The notes: generated by a model from the letters alone, not told the origin. A DNA stretch of 64,000 nucleotides from an uncultured beta proteobacterium (GCA_903876735.1 CAIRAW010000043.1:115538-179537), one strand, 5' to 3'; positions 26,238 through 35,682 are shown, counted from the stretch's first letter. Made by a program: numbers and translations.

Positions 26238-27089
26238 TCAGGATTGGGATTGCAGATCGGCGAGCTGCGCGTGGATCTGTTCGACACGCGCCATGCGGCT
26301 GCGGGCTTTTTTGGGAATGCGGGACAAGGCGGCCGTGGCCAGGTAATTGATCAGGCTGATGGCGCTCACATAGGAGTCGAAAACGGGCCCGTCCTGCGTC
26401 GCGCAATGAAACACCGCCTTGGCGCGCGGCGCCAGCGTGGAAGCGCGGCCATCGGTCAGCAGCACCAGCGCGGCACCGGCGTCGCAGGCAATCCCCACGA
26501 CCTGCGACAGACGGCGCGTGCGGCGGCGAAAGTCCATGGCAAGCAAGACGTCCTGCGGGCCGATTTCGGCCAGCAGTTCGGCATCTTCCCCGGTTGCATC
26601 GTTGAGCAGGTAGACCTCGGTGCGCACCTGGGTCAGCAAGGCTCGCGCATAAAAAGCCGCCATGTAGCCATTGCGGTAGCCCACCACCCAGATGCGCCGC
26701 GCGCCAAGCAGCGTCTCGACAGCGACTTGCACGCAGGCATCGCTCACATCCTCTGCCAACGCCTGCAGGCGCTGCGCATCGTGCGCGATGTGCTGCTGCA
26801 AGGGGCTGCCCGCCGTGCCTTGCTGCGCCATGCGCTGCAGCGGCGAGCTTGACAGCGCGCCCTCACGCAGATGTTGGCGAAAGGCCTGAAATCCGGCAAA
26901 ACCCAGGCGCTTGAAAAAGCGCGCCGAGCTGGCCTTGGAGACACCGGCCAGCGCCGCGAGTTCGGTCGCGCTGTAGGCCAGCGCGTCCTTCTCGTGGGCC
27001 AGCACCACGTCGGCGAGCTTGCGCTCGACCAGCGACAGCGCGTCGTACTGGGCCTGGATGCGCTCGCGCAGACTGGCGACTTTCTTCAT
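26238..27089 (-). CDS. MurR/RpiR-family transcriptional regulator
   Basis: A 283-residue regulator: an N-terminal RpiR helix-turn-helix (residues ~1-80: LVERKLADVVLAHEKD, TELAALAGVSKASSARFFKR) and a C-terminal SIS domain (~125-255: RIWVVGYRNGYMAAFYARAL, VLLAMDFRRRTRRL, LVLLTDGRAS). SIS domains usually bind phosphosugars, but RpiR members next to amino-acid operons bind other ligands. The start at 27089 (MKKVASL) is chosen because the frame upstream has no homology. It is the first gene of its own catabolic operon and divergent from the ABC importer. Confidence 0.87.
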   Translation of the reverse strand: MKKVASLRERIQAQYDALSLVERKLADVVLAHEKDALAYSATELAALAGVSKASSARFFKRLGFAGFQAFRQHLREGALSSSPLQRMAQQGTAGSPLQQHIAHDAQRLQALAEDVSDACVQVAVETLLGARRIWVVGYRNGYMAAFYARALLTQVRTEVYLLNDATGEDAELLAEIGPQDVLLAMDFRRRTRRLSQVVGIACDAGAALVLLTDGRASTLAPRAKAVFHCATQDGPVFDSYVSAISLINYLATAALSRIPKKARSRMARVEQIHAQLADLQSQS

Positions 27090-27183
27090 GTCAGGCCGCG
27101 TTGCAGGTTTTGGTGCCGACAGCCCCAAAACAGGGCGGCGCACGCACCGGCAAGAAACATATTTTTCATAAATCAATCACAAA

Positions 27184-27197
27184 GAAACAAGTATTTC
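27184..27197. promoter_or_regulatory. Imperfect palindrome, possible RpiR operator
   Basis: GAAACAAGTATTTC lies in the AT-rich divergent interval between the RpiR-type gene and the importer genes. The GAAA/TTTC half-sites are of the kind bound by RpiR proteins. Support is positional only. Confidence 0.3.
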
Positions 27198-27248
27198 ATA
27201 TTCTGCCGGATCTGTTTGCAATAGCGGTGCCAACTGACCCGGACTGGA

Positions 27249-27264
27249 TGGCACACATCTTGCG
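27249..27264 (+). promoter_or_regulatory. Sigma-54 (-24/-12) promoter
   Basis: TGGCAC (27249-27254), five bases, then TTGCG (27260-27264) fits the sigma-54 consensus TGGCACG-N4-TTGCW, with GG and GC twelve bases apart. It lies 42 bp before the ATG of the amino acid binding protein, indicating nitrogen-controlled, enhancer-dependent expression of the importer operon. Confidence 0.65.
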
Positions 27265-27305
27265 CAAAGCAACCCGTGTCCCATTCTTTTACGACAGGAA
27301 ACCTC

Positions 27306-28100
27306 ATGAAATCCAAAGCGCTCTCCACATTGGCTGGCCTGTTTGCCGGCGTTCTGTTGCTCTGCACGTCGCCAGCACAAGCCGACGATTCGCTCACTGC
27401 CGTTCTCGCGAAAAAATCAATCGCCCTGGGCGTGGCCTCCGACTTCCCGCCTTACGGTTACATGGGTCCGGATTTCAAACTCACCGGCGTCGACGTGGCC
27501 ACCGCGCAGCTGATTGCCGACAAGCTGGGCGTCAAAGCCGAGTTCGTCCCCGTGAGCACGCCCAACCGCATTCCCTATCTGCAGACCAAGAAGATCGACC
27601 TGATCGTCTCGGCCCTGGGCAAGAACGCCGAGCGCGAAAAAGTGATCGACTTCACGGTCGCCTACGCACCCTTCTTCCAGGCCGTCTTCGGCCCGAAGGC
27701 GCTGAGCATCAAGAGCTTTGCCGACCTGGCCGGCAAGACCATTGCCGTGACACGCGGCACAATTCAGGACGATGTGCTGCAGCAGATGGCGCCGCCGACC
27801 CTCAAGACCATGCGCTTTGAAGACGACGCCACCACGGTTGCCGCCTTCATCTCGCAACAAACCCAGTTGCTGGCCACCGGCGCCGCTGTCGCCGCCGCTG
27901 CGATCCAGAAGAATCCGCAGGTGCAGGCCGAATACAAGCTGCTGCTGAAAGACTCGCCCAACTTCATCGGCGTGCGCAAGGGCGAGACCGCGCTGTTGAA
28001 CAGGGTCAACGAAATCCTGCGCGCCGCCAAGGCCGATGGCACGCTGGAGGCTTACTCGCAAAAGTGGCTGGGCCGCGGCACCGGCGTGCTGCCGGACTAA
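27306..28100 (+). CDS. Amino acid ABC transporter substrate-binding protein
   Basis: A 264-residue family 3 binding protein. The signal peptide is MKSKALSTLAGLFAGVLLLC with cleavage near SPAQA; the mature start ...KKSIALGVASDFPPYGYMG and the ligand-lobe segments KIDLIVSALGKNAERE and TIAVTRGTIQDD are typical of polar amino acid binders. The ATG at 27306 is preferred over 27276 because the signal begins there. First gene of the importer operon under the sigma-54 promoter, presumably supplying the substrates of the divergent carbamoylase/ammonia-lyase operon. Confidence 0.92.
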   Translation: MKSKALSTLAGLFAGVLLLCTSPAQADDSLTAVLAKKSIALGVASDFPPYGYMGPDFKLTGVDVATAQLIADKLGVKAEFVPVSTPNRIPYLQTKKIDLIVSALGKNAEREKVIDFTVAYAPFFQAVFGPKALSIKSFADLAGKTIAVTRGTIQDDVLQQMAPPTLKTMRFEDDATTVAAFISQQTQLLATGAAVAAAAIQKNPQVQAEYKLLLKDSPNFIGVRKGETALLNRVNEILRAAKADGTLEAYSQKWLGRGTGVLPD

Positions 28101-28130
28101 GCGGACGAAACGCCCAAGGCCACGACCCGC

Positions 28131-28793
28131 ATGATCGAGTTCAACTTTTCCGTTGTGCTGGCGCAGTGGCCCATGCTCTTGCGCGGGCTGGGCCTGACGG
28201 CCGCGCTGACCGCTGCGTCTGCGCTGCTGGGCTCACTGCTGGGCACGGCCTGCGCCTGGGCCCGCCTGCATGGCACAGCGGTGCTGAAGCAGGTGGTGGG
28301 CGGCTATGTGGAACTGGTGCGCAACACGCCCTTCATCATCCAGTTGTTCTTCATATTTTTTGGCTTGCCCTCGCTCGGCGTTCGGCTATCGGTCGAAGTC
28401 GCCTGCGTGCTGGCCATGGTATTGAACCTTGGCGCCTACGCCTGCGAGATCATTCGCGCCGGTCTGCTGGCCACGTCGCGCGGACAGATCGAAGCGGCCA
28501 TGAGCCTGGCGCTGACGCCGTGGCAGATTTTCTCGCGCGTGGTGCTGCCCCCGGCGCTGGCGCGGATCTGGCCGGCCCTGGTGAGCCAGATCGTCATCGT
28601 CATGCTTGGCTCGGCCGTGTGCGGACAAATATCAGCTGAAGAGCTGTCGCAAGCGGCCAATCTCATTTCGAGCCGCACCTTTCGCAGCTTTGAGTCCTAC
28701 ATCATCGCTACCCTGGCCTATCTGGCACTGGCCGTCGCGCTGCGCCAGTTGCTGAACTGGGCCGGCCCGCGTTTCATTTTTGTGAGCCGCTGA
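28131..28793 (+). CDS. Amino acid ABC transporter permease (1)
   Basis: A 220-residue inner-membrane permease of the HisM/GlnP type with about five membrane helices. The cytoplasmic EAA loop reads QIEAAMSLALTPWQIFSRVV, and NTPFIIQLFFIFFGLP is a family signature. It lies 30 bp after the binding protein and 13 bp before the second permease; the two would form the transport pore. Confidence 0.9.
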   Translation: MIEFNFSVVLAQWPMLLRGLGLTAALTAASALLGSLLGTACAWARLHGTAVLKQVVGGYVELVRNTPFIIQLFFIFFGLPSLGVRLSVEVACVLAMVLNLGAYACEIIRAGLLATSRGQIEAAMSLALTPWQIFSRVVLPPALARIWPALVSQIVIVMLGSAVCGQISAEELSQAANLISSRTFRSFESYIIATLAYLALAVALRQLLNWAGPRFIFVSR

Positions 28794-28806
28794 AGCGGAG
28801 CTGCCA

Positions 28807-29451
28807 ATGGTTCAGTTTGCACTCTGGGACATCTTCACGTTTCTGCTGGGCGCGATGCGCTGGACCGTGCTGCTCTCGCTCATTGCTTTCGTCGGTGGTG
28901 GTGTGCTCGGCATGGGACTGCTGTTTCTGCGCTTTGCGCAATGGCGTGGCGCCGGCATCGCGGTGGCGTGGTATGTGCAGATCTTCCAGGGCACGCCCTT
29001 GCTGATGCAGTTGTTCCTGGTCTACTTTGGCCTGGCCCTGCTCGGCATGGACACCTCGCCCCTGGTATCGGCCGCCATCTGCCTGACGCTCTATGCCAGC
29101 GCCTACCTGACCGAGATCTGGCGCGGCTGCGTGAACTCGGTCCACCGCGGGCAATGGGAGGCTTCGGCCAGTCTGGCGCTGGACTTCACGCAGCAAATGC
29201 GCCATGTCATCCTGCCGCAGGCGGCACGGGTGGCGATTGCACCCACCGTGGGCTTCATGGTGCAAATCATCAAGGGAACGGCCCTGGCGTCGGTCATCGG
29301 TTTTGTCGAACTGACCAAGGCCGGGCAGATGATTTCCAACGCCACCTACCAACCCTTTCTGGCCTACACCTTCGTGGGTCTTTTGTACTTCGCCCTGTGC
29401 TATCCGCTGTCGCGCTGGAGCCAAAAACTGGAAAGCCACCGCCTGGCCTGA
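28807..29451 (+). CDS. Amino acid ABC transporter permease (2)
   Basis: A 214-residue permease paralogous to the preceding one. QGTPLLMQLFLVYFGLALLG and the EAA loop WEASASLALDFTQQMRHVIL are present, with about five membrane helices. It ends four bases before the ATPase start. It pairs with the first permease as a heterodimer. Confidence 0.9.
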   Translation: MVQFALWDIFTFLLGAMRWTVLLSLIAFVGGGVLGMGLLFLRFAQWRGAGIAVAWYVQIFQGTPLLMQLFLVYFGLALLGMDTSPLVSAAICLTLYASAYLTEIWRGCVNSVHRGQWEASASLALDFTQQMRHVILPQAARVAIAPTVGFMVQIIKGTALASVIGFVELTKAGQMISNATYQPFLAYTFVGLLYFALCYPLSRWSQKLESHRLA

Positions 29452-29455
29452 AACC

Positions 29456-30214
29456 ATGACTGACACCAACTCCCCCGACTTCGCACTGGTTGACATCCGC
29501 GGCCTGCACAAGCGCTTTGGATCAACCGAGGTGCTCAAAGGCATCGACCTGCAGGTCCGACGCAAGGAAGTGGTCTGCATCATCGGCAAGAGCGGCTCGG
29601 GCAAAAGCACCCTGCTGCGCTGCATCAACGGACTCGAGACTTTCGAGCAAGGCAGCCTGAGCATCGATGGACAGGCGCTGCGCCATGGTGACCGCAATGC
29701 GATGCGCGAGTTGCGTCAACAGGTGGGCATGATCTTCCAGAGCTTCAACCTGTTTCCCCATTTGGGCGCCGGGCGCAATGTCATGCTGGCACCCTCGCTG
29801 GTCAAGGGCTTGCCCAAGGAAGAGTCTCGCGCTCGCGCACAGGCCCTGCTGGCGCGCGTCGGGCTGGACGGCATGTTTGACCGCCTGCCGGACCAGCTCT
29901 CGGGTGGTCAGCAACAACGCGTTGCCATTGCACGGGCGCTGGCGATGGCACCGAGCGTGCTGCTGTGCGATGAAATCACCTCGGCCCTGGACCCCGAACT
30001 GGTGGGTGAAGTGCTGCAGGTGGTGGAGATGCTGGCCGACGAGGGCATGACCCTGATCCTCGTCACCCACGAGATGGCCTTTGCGCGCAAGGTCAGCGAC
30101 CGCATCGTGTTCATGCACCAGGGGCTGATCCATGAGTCCGGTTCCCCGGACGACATTTTCAAGCATCCCAAGACACCCGAGTTGCAGCAGTTCCTGTCAG
30201 CGCTGCGCGACTGA
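29456..30214 (+). CDS. Amino acid ABC transporter ATP-binding protein
   Basis: A 252-residue ATPase with Walker A GKSGSGKST, Q-loop MIFQSFNLFPHLG, signature LSGGQQQR, Walker B VLLCDEITSALD and switch histidine in VTHEM. This is the GlnQ/HisP family. Last gene of the importer operon. Its 3' end faces the thiolase gene 24 bp away. Confidence 0.94.
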   Translation: MTDTNSPDFALVDIRGLHKRFGSTEVLKGIDLQVRRKEVVCIIGKSGSGKSTLLRCINGLETFEQGSLSIDGQALRHGDRNAMRELRQQVGMIFQSFNLFPHLGAGRNVMLAPSLVKGLPKEESRARAQALLARVGLDGMFDRLPDQLSGGQQQRVAIARALAMAPSVLLCDEITSALDPELVGEVLQVVEMLADEGMTLILVTHEMAFARKVSDRIVFMHQGLIHESGSPDDIFKHPKTPELQQFLSALRD

Positions 30215-30238
30215 GCCGCAGCAGCGTGACTCTCGGCC

Positions 30239-31423
30239 TCAGGCGACCTCGAACAACCCGGCCGCACCCATGCCACCACCGATGCACATGGTGATGACAA
30301 CGTACTTGACGCCGCGGCGTTTGCCTTCGATCAGCGCGTGGCCGACCAGGCGCGCACCGGTCATGCCGTAGGGATGGCCGATCGAGATGCCGCCGCCGTT
30401 GACGTTGTAGATTTCGGGGTCGATGCCAAGGTGGTCGCGGCAGTAGATGGCCTGGCAGGCAAACGCTTCATTGAGTTCCCACAGGCCGATGTCGGAGACT
30501 TTCAGGCCGTTCAACTTGAGCAGTTTGGGAATCGCGTAAACCGGGCCAATGCCCATTTCTTCGGGTGCGCAGCCGGCCACCGCCATGCCGCGGTAAATGC
30601 CCAGCGGTTGCAGACCGCGCCGCTGCGCCAGCGAACCTTCCATCAAGACGCAGGATGAGGCACCGTCCGACAACTGGCTGGCGTTGCCGGCCGTGACAAC
30701 ACCGCCGTCGATCACGGGCTTCAATGCCTGCAAGCTCTCGAACGTGGTGTCGGCCCGGTTGCCCTCGTCCTTTGTGATCGTGACTTCCTTGTAGCTGACT
30801 TCCTTCGTGAGCTTGTCGACCACCGCCATGCTGCTGGTCAGGGGCACGATCTCGGCGTCAAAGCGCCCAGCGGCCTGGGCTGCGGCGGTGCGGCGCTGCG
30901 ACTCGTACGCATAGCGGTCCTGCGCTTCACGCGTGATGCCGTATTTTTTGGCGACGAACTCGGCCGTCTGCAGCATCGGCATGTAGGTGTGCTGCGCCTT
31001 GGCGATCACGGCCGGATCCTTTTCGCGCGCCACCCACTCCATGTAGGGCGCTTGCACGGCCGAGATGTTGTCCTGACCACCGGCGACGACGACTTCCATG
31101 CCGTCGACCATGATCTGCTTGGCGCCCGTGGCAATCGCCATCAGGCCCGACGAGCACTGGCGGTCCATGGTCTGGCCCGACACCGTCAGCGGCAAGCCGG
31201 CGGCGATACCGGCATTGCGGGCCAGGTTCATGCCGGCGGTGCCGCCCGTGAGCACGCAGCCCATCACCACGTCGTCGATCTCCGCGCCGTCAATACCGGC
31301 GCGGCGCACCGCGTGCGCAATCGTGTGGCCGAGAAAGGTCGGCGACTTGATGTTATTGAAAGCACCCTTGAAGGCACGCCCGATTGGGGTGCGGGCAGTT
31401 GAAACAATGACGGCTTCTCTCAT
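30239..31423 (-). CDS. Acetyl-CoA C-acyltransferase (thiolase)
   Basis: A 394-residue thiolase with nucleophile Cys90 (MDRQCSSGLMAIA), the GGISIGHPYGMTGAR histidine region near 345-360 and acid/base cysteine in MCIGGGMGAAG near 381. It cleaves 3-ketoacyl-CoA to acetyl-CoA and a shortened acyl-CoA. It lies 46 bp downstream of the FadJ-like gene, so the two form a beta-oxidation pair under site E. Confidence 0.92.
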   Translation of the reverse strand: MREAVIVSTARTPIGRAFKGAFNNIKSPTFLGHTIAHAVRRAGIDGAEIDDVVMGCVLTGGTAGMNLARNAGIAAGLPLTVSGQTMDRQCSSGLMAIATGAKQIMVDGMEVVVAGGQDNISAVQAPYMEWVAREKDPAVIAKAQHTYMPMLQTAEFVAKKYGITREAQDRYAYESQRRTAAAQAAGRFDAEIVPLTSSMAVVDKLTKEVSYKEVTITKDEGNRADTTFESLQALKPVIDGGVVTAGNASQLSDGASSCVLMEGSLAQRRGLQPLGIYRGMAVAGCAPEEMGIGPVYAIPKLLKLNGLKVSDIGLWELNEAFACQAIYCRDHLGIDPEIYNVNGGGISIGHPYGMTGARLVGHALIEGKRRGVKYVVITMCIGGGMGAAGLFEVA

Positions 31424-31469
31424 GATGGCTAACTCCGGTGAAATTCAGTGGGACAAAGAATACAAGACT

Positions 31470-33581
31470 TCAGGGCGCGCTGCTGTCACTCAGGCGCTTG
31501 CCCTGCGTGGCGAGGTTCTTGAGCAAATTGCTGGCCGTCCAATAGCCACAGGCGTTACCGCGCTCTGTGGCGTAGGCCGCCATGCGCTCGACGATCTTCT
31601 TCAGACCGATCTCGTCGGCCAGGAACAGCGGACCACCGCGGTGGTCCGGAAAGCCGTAGCCGGCAACCCACACCATGTCGATGTCGGCGCCCCGGTAGGC
31701 AATGCCCTCGGACAGGATGAGCGCGCCTTCGTTGATCAGCGGATAGAGCAGGCGCTCGACGATCTCCTGGTCGCTGATGTCACTGCGCCGCTGGATGCCG
31801 TATTGCGCCGCCAGCGCGACGCAGATCTCGGTGAGCGCCGGGTCCGGCACGGGCGTGCGGCCTTCGTAACGGTAATAGCCCGCCAGCGTCTTCTGGCCGA
31901 AGCGTCCCATTTCAAACAGCTTGCGCACCAGCACGCGGTAGCTCGGGTCTGCGGGCAGGCCGCCGGCCTTGTCGCGCTCGATCACGGTCTTGGCGCCGAC
32001 GTCGATACCCGCCATGTCGAGCATGCGGCACGGGCCCATGGCCATGCCCAGCGCTTCAACGGCGCGGTCGACCTGTTGCGGCTGCGCGCCTTCGAGCAGC
32101 AGAAACTCGGCCTCACGCATATAGACCTCGGCCATGCGGTTGCCGATAAAACCGTAGCAGACACCCGACACCACGGCCACTTTGCCGATGACACCGGCGA
32201 GCTTCATCACGGTGGCCAGCACCTCGGGCGCAGTCTTGGCGCCACGCACGACTTCGAGCAAGCGCATGACGTTGGCCGGGCTGAAGAAGTGCATGCCAAC
32301 AACGTCAGCGGGACGGCCGGTGGCCGCCGCCAGTTCGTCAACATCGAGCGTCGAGGTGTTGGTGGCGATGATGGCGCCGCTCTTGCAGACCTGGCCCAGC
32401 TTGGCGCAGATCTGGCGCTTCAAATCCATGTTCTCGAAGACGGCCTCGATGACCATATCGCAACCAGCCAGATCGGCGTAGTCGAGTGAGCCGGTCAAGA
32501 GAGCGAGGCGCTGCGCCAGTTGCTGCGCGCTGAGCTTGCCCTTGGCGGCGCTGGCCTCGTAGTTCTTGCGCACCAGACCCAGACCACGCTGCAGCGCTTC
32601 ATCGTTGGCTTCAACAATCACCACCGGAATGCCGGCATTGGCGAAGTTCATGGCAATGCCGCCGCCCATGGTGCCGGCACCGACCACGCCGACAGTCGCG
32701 ATTTTGCGCAGCGCCACGTCTTTGGGCAGCCCCGGAATCTTGCTGACCTGGCGCTCGGCAAAAAACAGATGGCGCAAGGCACGCGAGGTGGCCGATGGCC
32801 GCAGCACTTCGAACTCGCGCGCCTCCACCTGCTCGCCCTGCGCAAACGGCAATTCGGCTGCCGCCTGCACGCACCAGACCGCTGCGGCCAGCGCCGGGTA
32901 GGCCGGTTTTTTTTGCGCGGCGCTGAGCGCAGCGGCAAAGAAATCAGACGGGATGCCGGCCTGCGACACCGGCAACTCGCTGGTGCGCCGCACTGGCGCA
33001 TTGGCCGCTGCCAGTTGCTCGGCGTAGGCCAGGCCCAGATTCAGGGCGTCGCCCTCGCGCACCACATCGACAATGCCGGCTTCGAGCGCCCAACCGGCGT
33101 CCAGCATGCGCCCGCTCTGGATCATGTCCAGCGCCAGCGGCACACCGGCCAGGCGCGGCAGACGCTGCGTGCCAAGCGAGCCCGGTATCAGGCCCAGTTT
33201 GACCTCGGGAAGGCCGACGCGCGTGCCCGGCAGGGCCAGGCGGTAATGGCAGGCCATGGCAAGCTCCAGCCCACCGCCGAGCACCGTGCCGTGCAGCGCA
33301 GCCACCACCGGGCGCGCTGATTGCTCCAGACGCGCCAGAAACGTGTTGAAGGGCGCGGTGCTGAAGTTGGGCAGGTCAAAGGAGCTGATGTCGCCACCGG
33401 CGACAAAAGTGCGGCCCTCGCAGTGCAGCAGCAGCGCCTGCAGCGAGGCGTCGGCCTCGAAGGCGGCAAAGCCCTCTATCAGTCCGGCCACCGCCGCTGG
33501 CGAGAGCGCGTTGACCGGCGGGTTGTTCATGCGCAGCACGCCGATGCGGCCGTGCGTTTCAAAAATCACTGGGTTGGTCAT
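31470..33581 (-). CDS. Bifunctional enoyl-CoA hydratase / 3-hydroxyacyl-CoA dehydrogenase (FadJ-like)
   Basis: A 703-residue fusion. The N-terminal crotonase domain (1-190) keeps both hydratase glutamates, Glu106 in GGGLELAMA and Glu126 in GLPEVKLGL. The Rossmann domain starts near 295 (VGVVGAGTMGGGIA) and two C-terminal 3HCDH domains follow, with HFFSPANVMRLLEVV near residue 430. It hydrates 2-enoyl-CoA and oxidises the L-3-hydroxy product with NAD. It is expressed from the site-E promoter with the thiolase. Confidence 0.93.
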   Translation of the reverse strand: MTNPVIFETHGRIGVLRMNNPPVNALSPAAVAGLIEGFAAFEADASLQALLLHCEGRTFVAGGDISSFDLPNFSTAPFNTFLARLEQSARPVVAALHGTVLGGGLELAMACHYRLALPGTRVGLPEVKLGLIPGSLGTQRLPRLAGVPLALDMIQSGRMLDAGWALEAGIVDVVREGDALNLGLAYAEQLAAANAPVRRTSELPVSQAGIPSDFFAAALSAAQKKPAYPALAAAVWCVQAAAELPFAQGEQVEAREFEVLRPSATSRALRHLFFAERQVSKIPGLPKDVALRKIATVGVVGAGTMGGGIAMNFANAGIPVVIVEANDEALQRGLGLVRKNYEASAAKGKLSAQQLAQRLALLTGSLDYADLAGCDMVIEAVFENMDLKRQICAKLGQVCKSGAIIATNTSTLDVDELAAATGRPADVVGMHFFSPANVMRLLEVVRGAKTAPEVLATVMKLAGVIGKVAVVSGVCYGFIGNRMAEVYMREAEFLLLEGAQPQQVDRAVEALGMAMGPCRMLDMAGIDVGAKTVIERDKAGGLPADPSYRVLVRKLFEMGRFGQKTLAGYYRYEGRTPVPDPALTEICVALAAQYGIQRRSDISDQEIVERLLYPLINEGALILSEGIAYRGADIDMVWVAGYGFPDHRGGPLFLADEIGLKKIVERMAAYATERGNACGYWTASNLLKNLATQGKRLSDSSAP

Positions 33582-33644
33582 GGAATGTTTGTCTCCGTCG
33601 AGGTGCGGTACCGGGCAGAAAAGCCAGCCGATGCGCTCGCATCA

Positions 33645-33687
33645 AGCATACAAAACGTCTCTCCCAAGGTCTTGTGCAAAGTAGCTA
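33645..33687 (-). promoter_or_regulatory. Recurrent 19-bp element plus -10, site E
   Basis: Positions 33669-33687 on the minus strand match the reference at 16 of 19. TATGCT (33650-33645), four of six for a -10, follows after 18 nt. The FadJ-like ATG is at 33581. The remaining bases up to 33841 hold nothing else recognisable. Confidence 0.62.
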
Positions 33688-33841
33688 AGGATCATTCATG
33701 CAGGGATGACAGACGAGAGCCGGCGCAGTATGACGGGTGGATCAGGCCGCCGAGGCACACAGGCTTGGTATTCGAAGCAAGCAAAACACAGACGCTCGCC
33801 CTGGATTGCGGACCAAGTCCGCACTGAGCGGGGGCGTTGGC

Positions 33842-34615
33842 TCAGAAGATCGAAACGGTGATACCGCCATCGACCGGCAGGCTGGCGCCGGTGACAAAGG
33901 CGCCACTGGGGGCGCTCAGGTAGAGCACGGCATAGCCGATGTCCTGCGGCTGGCCCAGGCGGCGCACGGGGGTCTTTGCAATGAAGCGGGCCTGCGTCGG
34001 GGCGTCGTAGACCTCGGAGAGCTTGGTCTGGATCACGCCGGGCAGCAGGGTGTTGACGCGGATGCCAAACTCGCCGTACTCCAGCGCAAAGGCCCGACTC
34101 ATGCCGATCAGGGCGGTCTTCAAAGTTGAATACAGCCCCAGCATCTTGTCCGGGTGCCAGGCCGCAATCGACGCGATGTTGACGATGCTGCCGCCGCCAC
34201 GCGGCTTCATCAGTTTGGTCGCCTCCAGCGACAGGTACCAGTAACCGCGCAAATCAACTTCCACCGTCTTGGTGAAGAGGGCGACGTCGGTGTCGGCTAT
34301 CGTGCGCCAGGGGCTCAGCACCGCGTTGTTGACAAGGATGTCCAGGCCGCCATGGCGCTCGCGCAGATGTTCGGCCATGCTGGCGATGTCTTCCATGCGG
34401 CCGATGTGGCAAACGCGACCCTCGGCGCTCAAGCCCTCGTCGCGCAAGGCCTGCGCCACACGCTCGCAGTCGCCCTGCTTGCGGCTGCTGATGACGACAT
34501 GGGCGCCGGCCTGCGCCAGCACACGCGCCGTACCCTCGCCGATGCCCATGGTCGAGCCGGTGATGAGCGCGACCTTGCCGCTGAGGTCGAATGGATGGCT
34601 GGCGGTGACGGGCAT
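33842..34615 (-). CDS. Short-chain dehydrogenase/reductase (module 2)
   Basis: A 257-residue SDR: ITGSTMGIGEGTARVLA cofactor motif, SSRKQGD after the second strand (suggesting NADP use), NNAVLSP, catalytic Tyr and Lys in LYSTLKTAL, and the PVDGGITVSIF end. It is the last gene of the operon running leftward from 39144 (ligase, methyltransferase, dehydrogenase, kinase, SDR). By analogy with LvaD it could reduce a 4-ketoacyl-CoA to the 4-hydroxyacyl-CoA that the kinase phosphorylates; this is inference. Confidence 0.86.
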   Translation of the reverse strand: MPVTASHPFDLSGKVALITGSTMGIGEGTARVLAQAGAHVVISSRKQGDCERVAQALRDEGLSAEGRVCHIGRMEDIASMAEHLRERHGGLDILVNNAVLSPWRTIADTDVALFTKTVEVDLRGYWYLSLEATKLMKPRGGGSIVNIASIAAWHPDKMLGLYSTLKTALIGMSRAFALEYGEFGIRVNTLLPGVIQTKLSEVYDAPTQARFIAKTPVRRLGQPQDIGYAVLYLSAPSGAFVTGASLPVDGGITVSIF

Positions 34616-34647
34616 GCGGAACGCTCCTTCGGTTCAAAATATTCGGG

Positions 34648-35682
34648 TCAGATCGGTCGCGCCAGGATGTCGAGACCGACGCGCGCAAAGACGTCGAGCG
34701 TCTGGCCAAAGAACAGGGCGCTCTCTGCCACTGCGGTGCCGAGTTCGGCACGCCGGCGCAGACCGGCCGACATGGCGGCCTGGCGAAACAGGGCGAAGGC
34801 CTGGTAGAAGCGCAGGTCCACCGGCGCGCGGCCCATGGCGCCAAAATAGCGCTGTGCCTGCTCTTGGGCCGTCGGGATGCCCAGGGCGCGCCGGTCGAGT
34901 CCGGCAAGACCCGGCAGCAGGTAGTCGCTGGGCAGTTCCTGCACCGCCAGGAACTGGCCCAGGTCGGCCAGCGGATGGCCGAGCGTAGAGAGCTCCCAGT
35001 CCAGCACGGCCGCGATGCGCTCGCCCGCAGCGTCGAACATCAGGTTGTCCAGGCGCGCGTCACCATGCAGCAGCACGGCCACCGCATCGTCGGCTGGCAT
35101 CGCCCGCTGCAGCGCATCGATCAGCGCTTCCAGCGTCGCATCGCCCTGCGGCAAGGCGGTGCGGTACTGCGTGTTCCAGCGGTGCAACTGGCGCTCGAAG
35201 TAGTGGCCGCTGCGGCCGAAGTCGCGCAGACCGAGTGCGTCGATGTCGATGCGATGGATCGTCGCCAGCATGTCGATGGCGCTGTGGTAAATCGCGACCC
35301 GCTGCGCCTGCGGCAACTCGGGCAGGCGCGGATCCGGATGGACACGGCCCTCAACAAACTCCATCAGGTAGAACTGCACGCCGACCACATCCAGGTCGTT
35401 GCACAGCAGGTGAATGCGGGCCACCGGCACCGCGCTGTCGCGCAGCGCCGTGATGACGCGGTATTCGCGGTCCAGCGCGTGGGCTGACTTGAGCAGCAGA
35501 CCGGCCGGTTGCGTGCGCAGAATGTAGCGCCCGCTGTCGGCCGCGATGCGCCAGATCGGGTTCGAGTTGCCACCGATCAAGCGCTCGGCCGAGCGCAATC
35601 CGGCAAAGGCGGGCAGTTGCGCCTCGAGGTAGGCACCTAGCCGCACCAGATCAAGCTGCGGAATGCCGACGACCGGGCTCAT
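34648..35682 (-). CDS. APH-type phosphotransferase, ACAD10/11 kinase-like (module 2)
   Basis: A 344-residue APH-fold kinase paralogous to the one at 19244. LIGGNSNPIWRIAADSGRYI is the nucleotide loop, LLHGDARLDNLMFD the catalytic motif and AVLDWELSTLGHPLADL the magnesium motif. It lies 8 bp after the ACAD-like gene and 32 bp before the SDR gene. Expected role, from ACAD10/11 and LvaA: phosphorylation of a 4-hydroxyacyl-CoA. Confidence 0.86.
   Translation of the reverse strand: MSPVVGIPQLDLVRLGAYLEAQLPAFAGLRSAERLIGGNSNPIWRIAADSGRYILRTQPAGLLLKSAHALDREYRVITALRDSAVPVARIHLLCNDLDVVGVQFYLMEFVEGRVHPDPRLPELPQAQRVAIYHSAIDMLATIHRIDIDALGLRDFGRSGHYFERQLHRWNTQYRTALPQGDATLEALIDALQRAMPADDAVAVLLHGDARLDNLMFDAAGERIAAVLDWELSTLGHPLADLGQFLAVQELPSDYLLPGLAGLDRRALGIPTAQEQAQRYFGAMGRAPVDLRFYQAFALFRQAAMSAGLRRRAELGTAVAESALFFGQTLDVFARVGLDILARPI

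Noticed and set aside
27257..27274. ATCTTGCGCAAAGCAACC, resembling the 19-bp element
   Set aside because: It lacks the second half of the element and no TA...T hexamer lies at 18 nt; the resemblance comes from the -12 region of the sigma-54 promoter.
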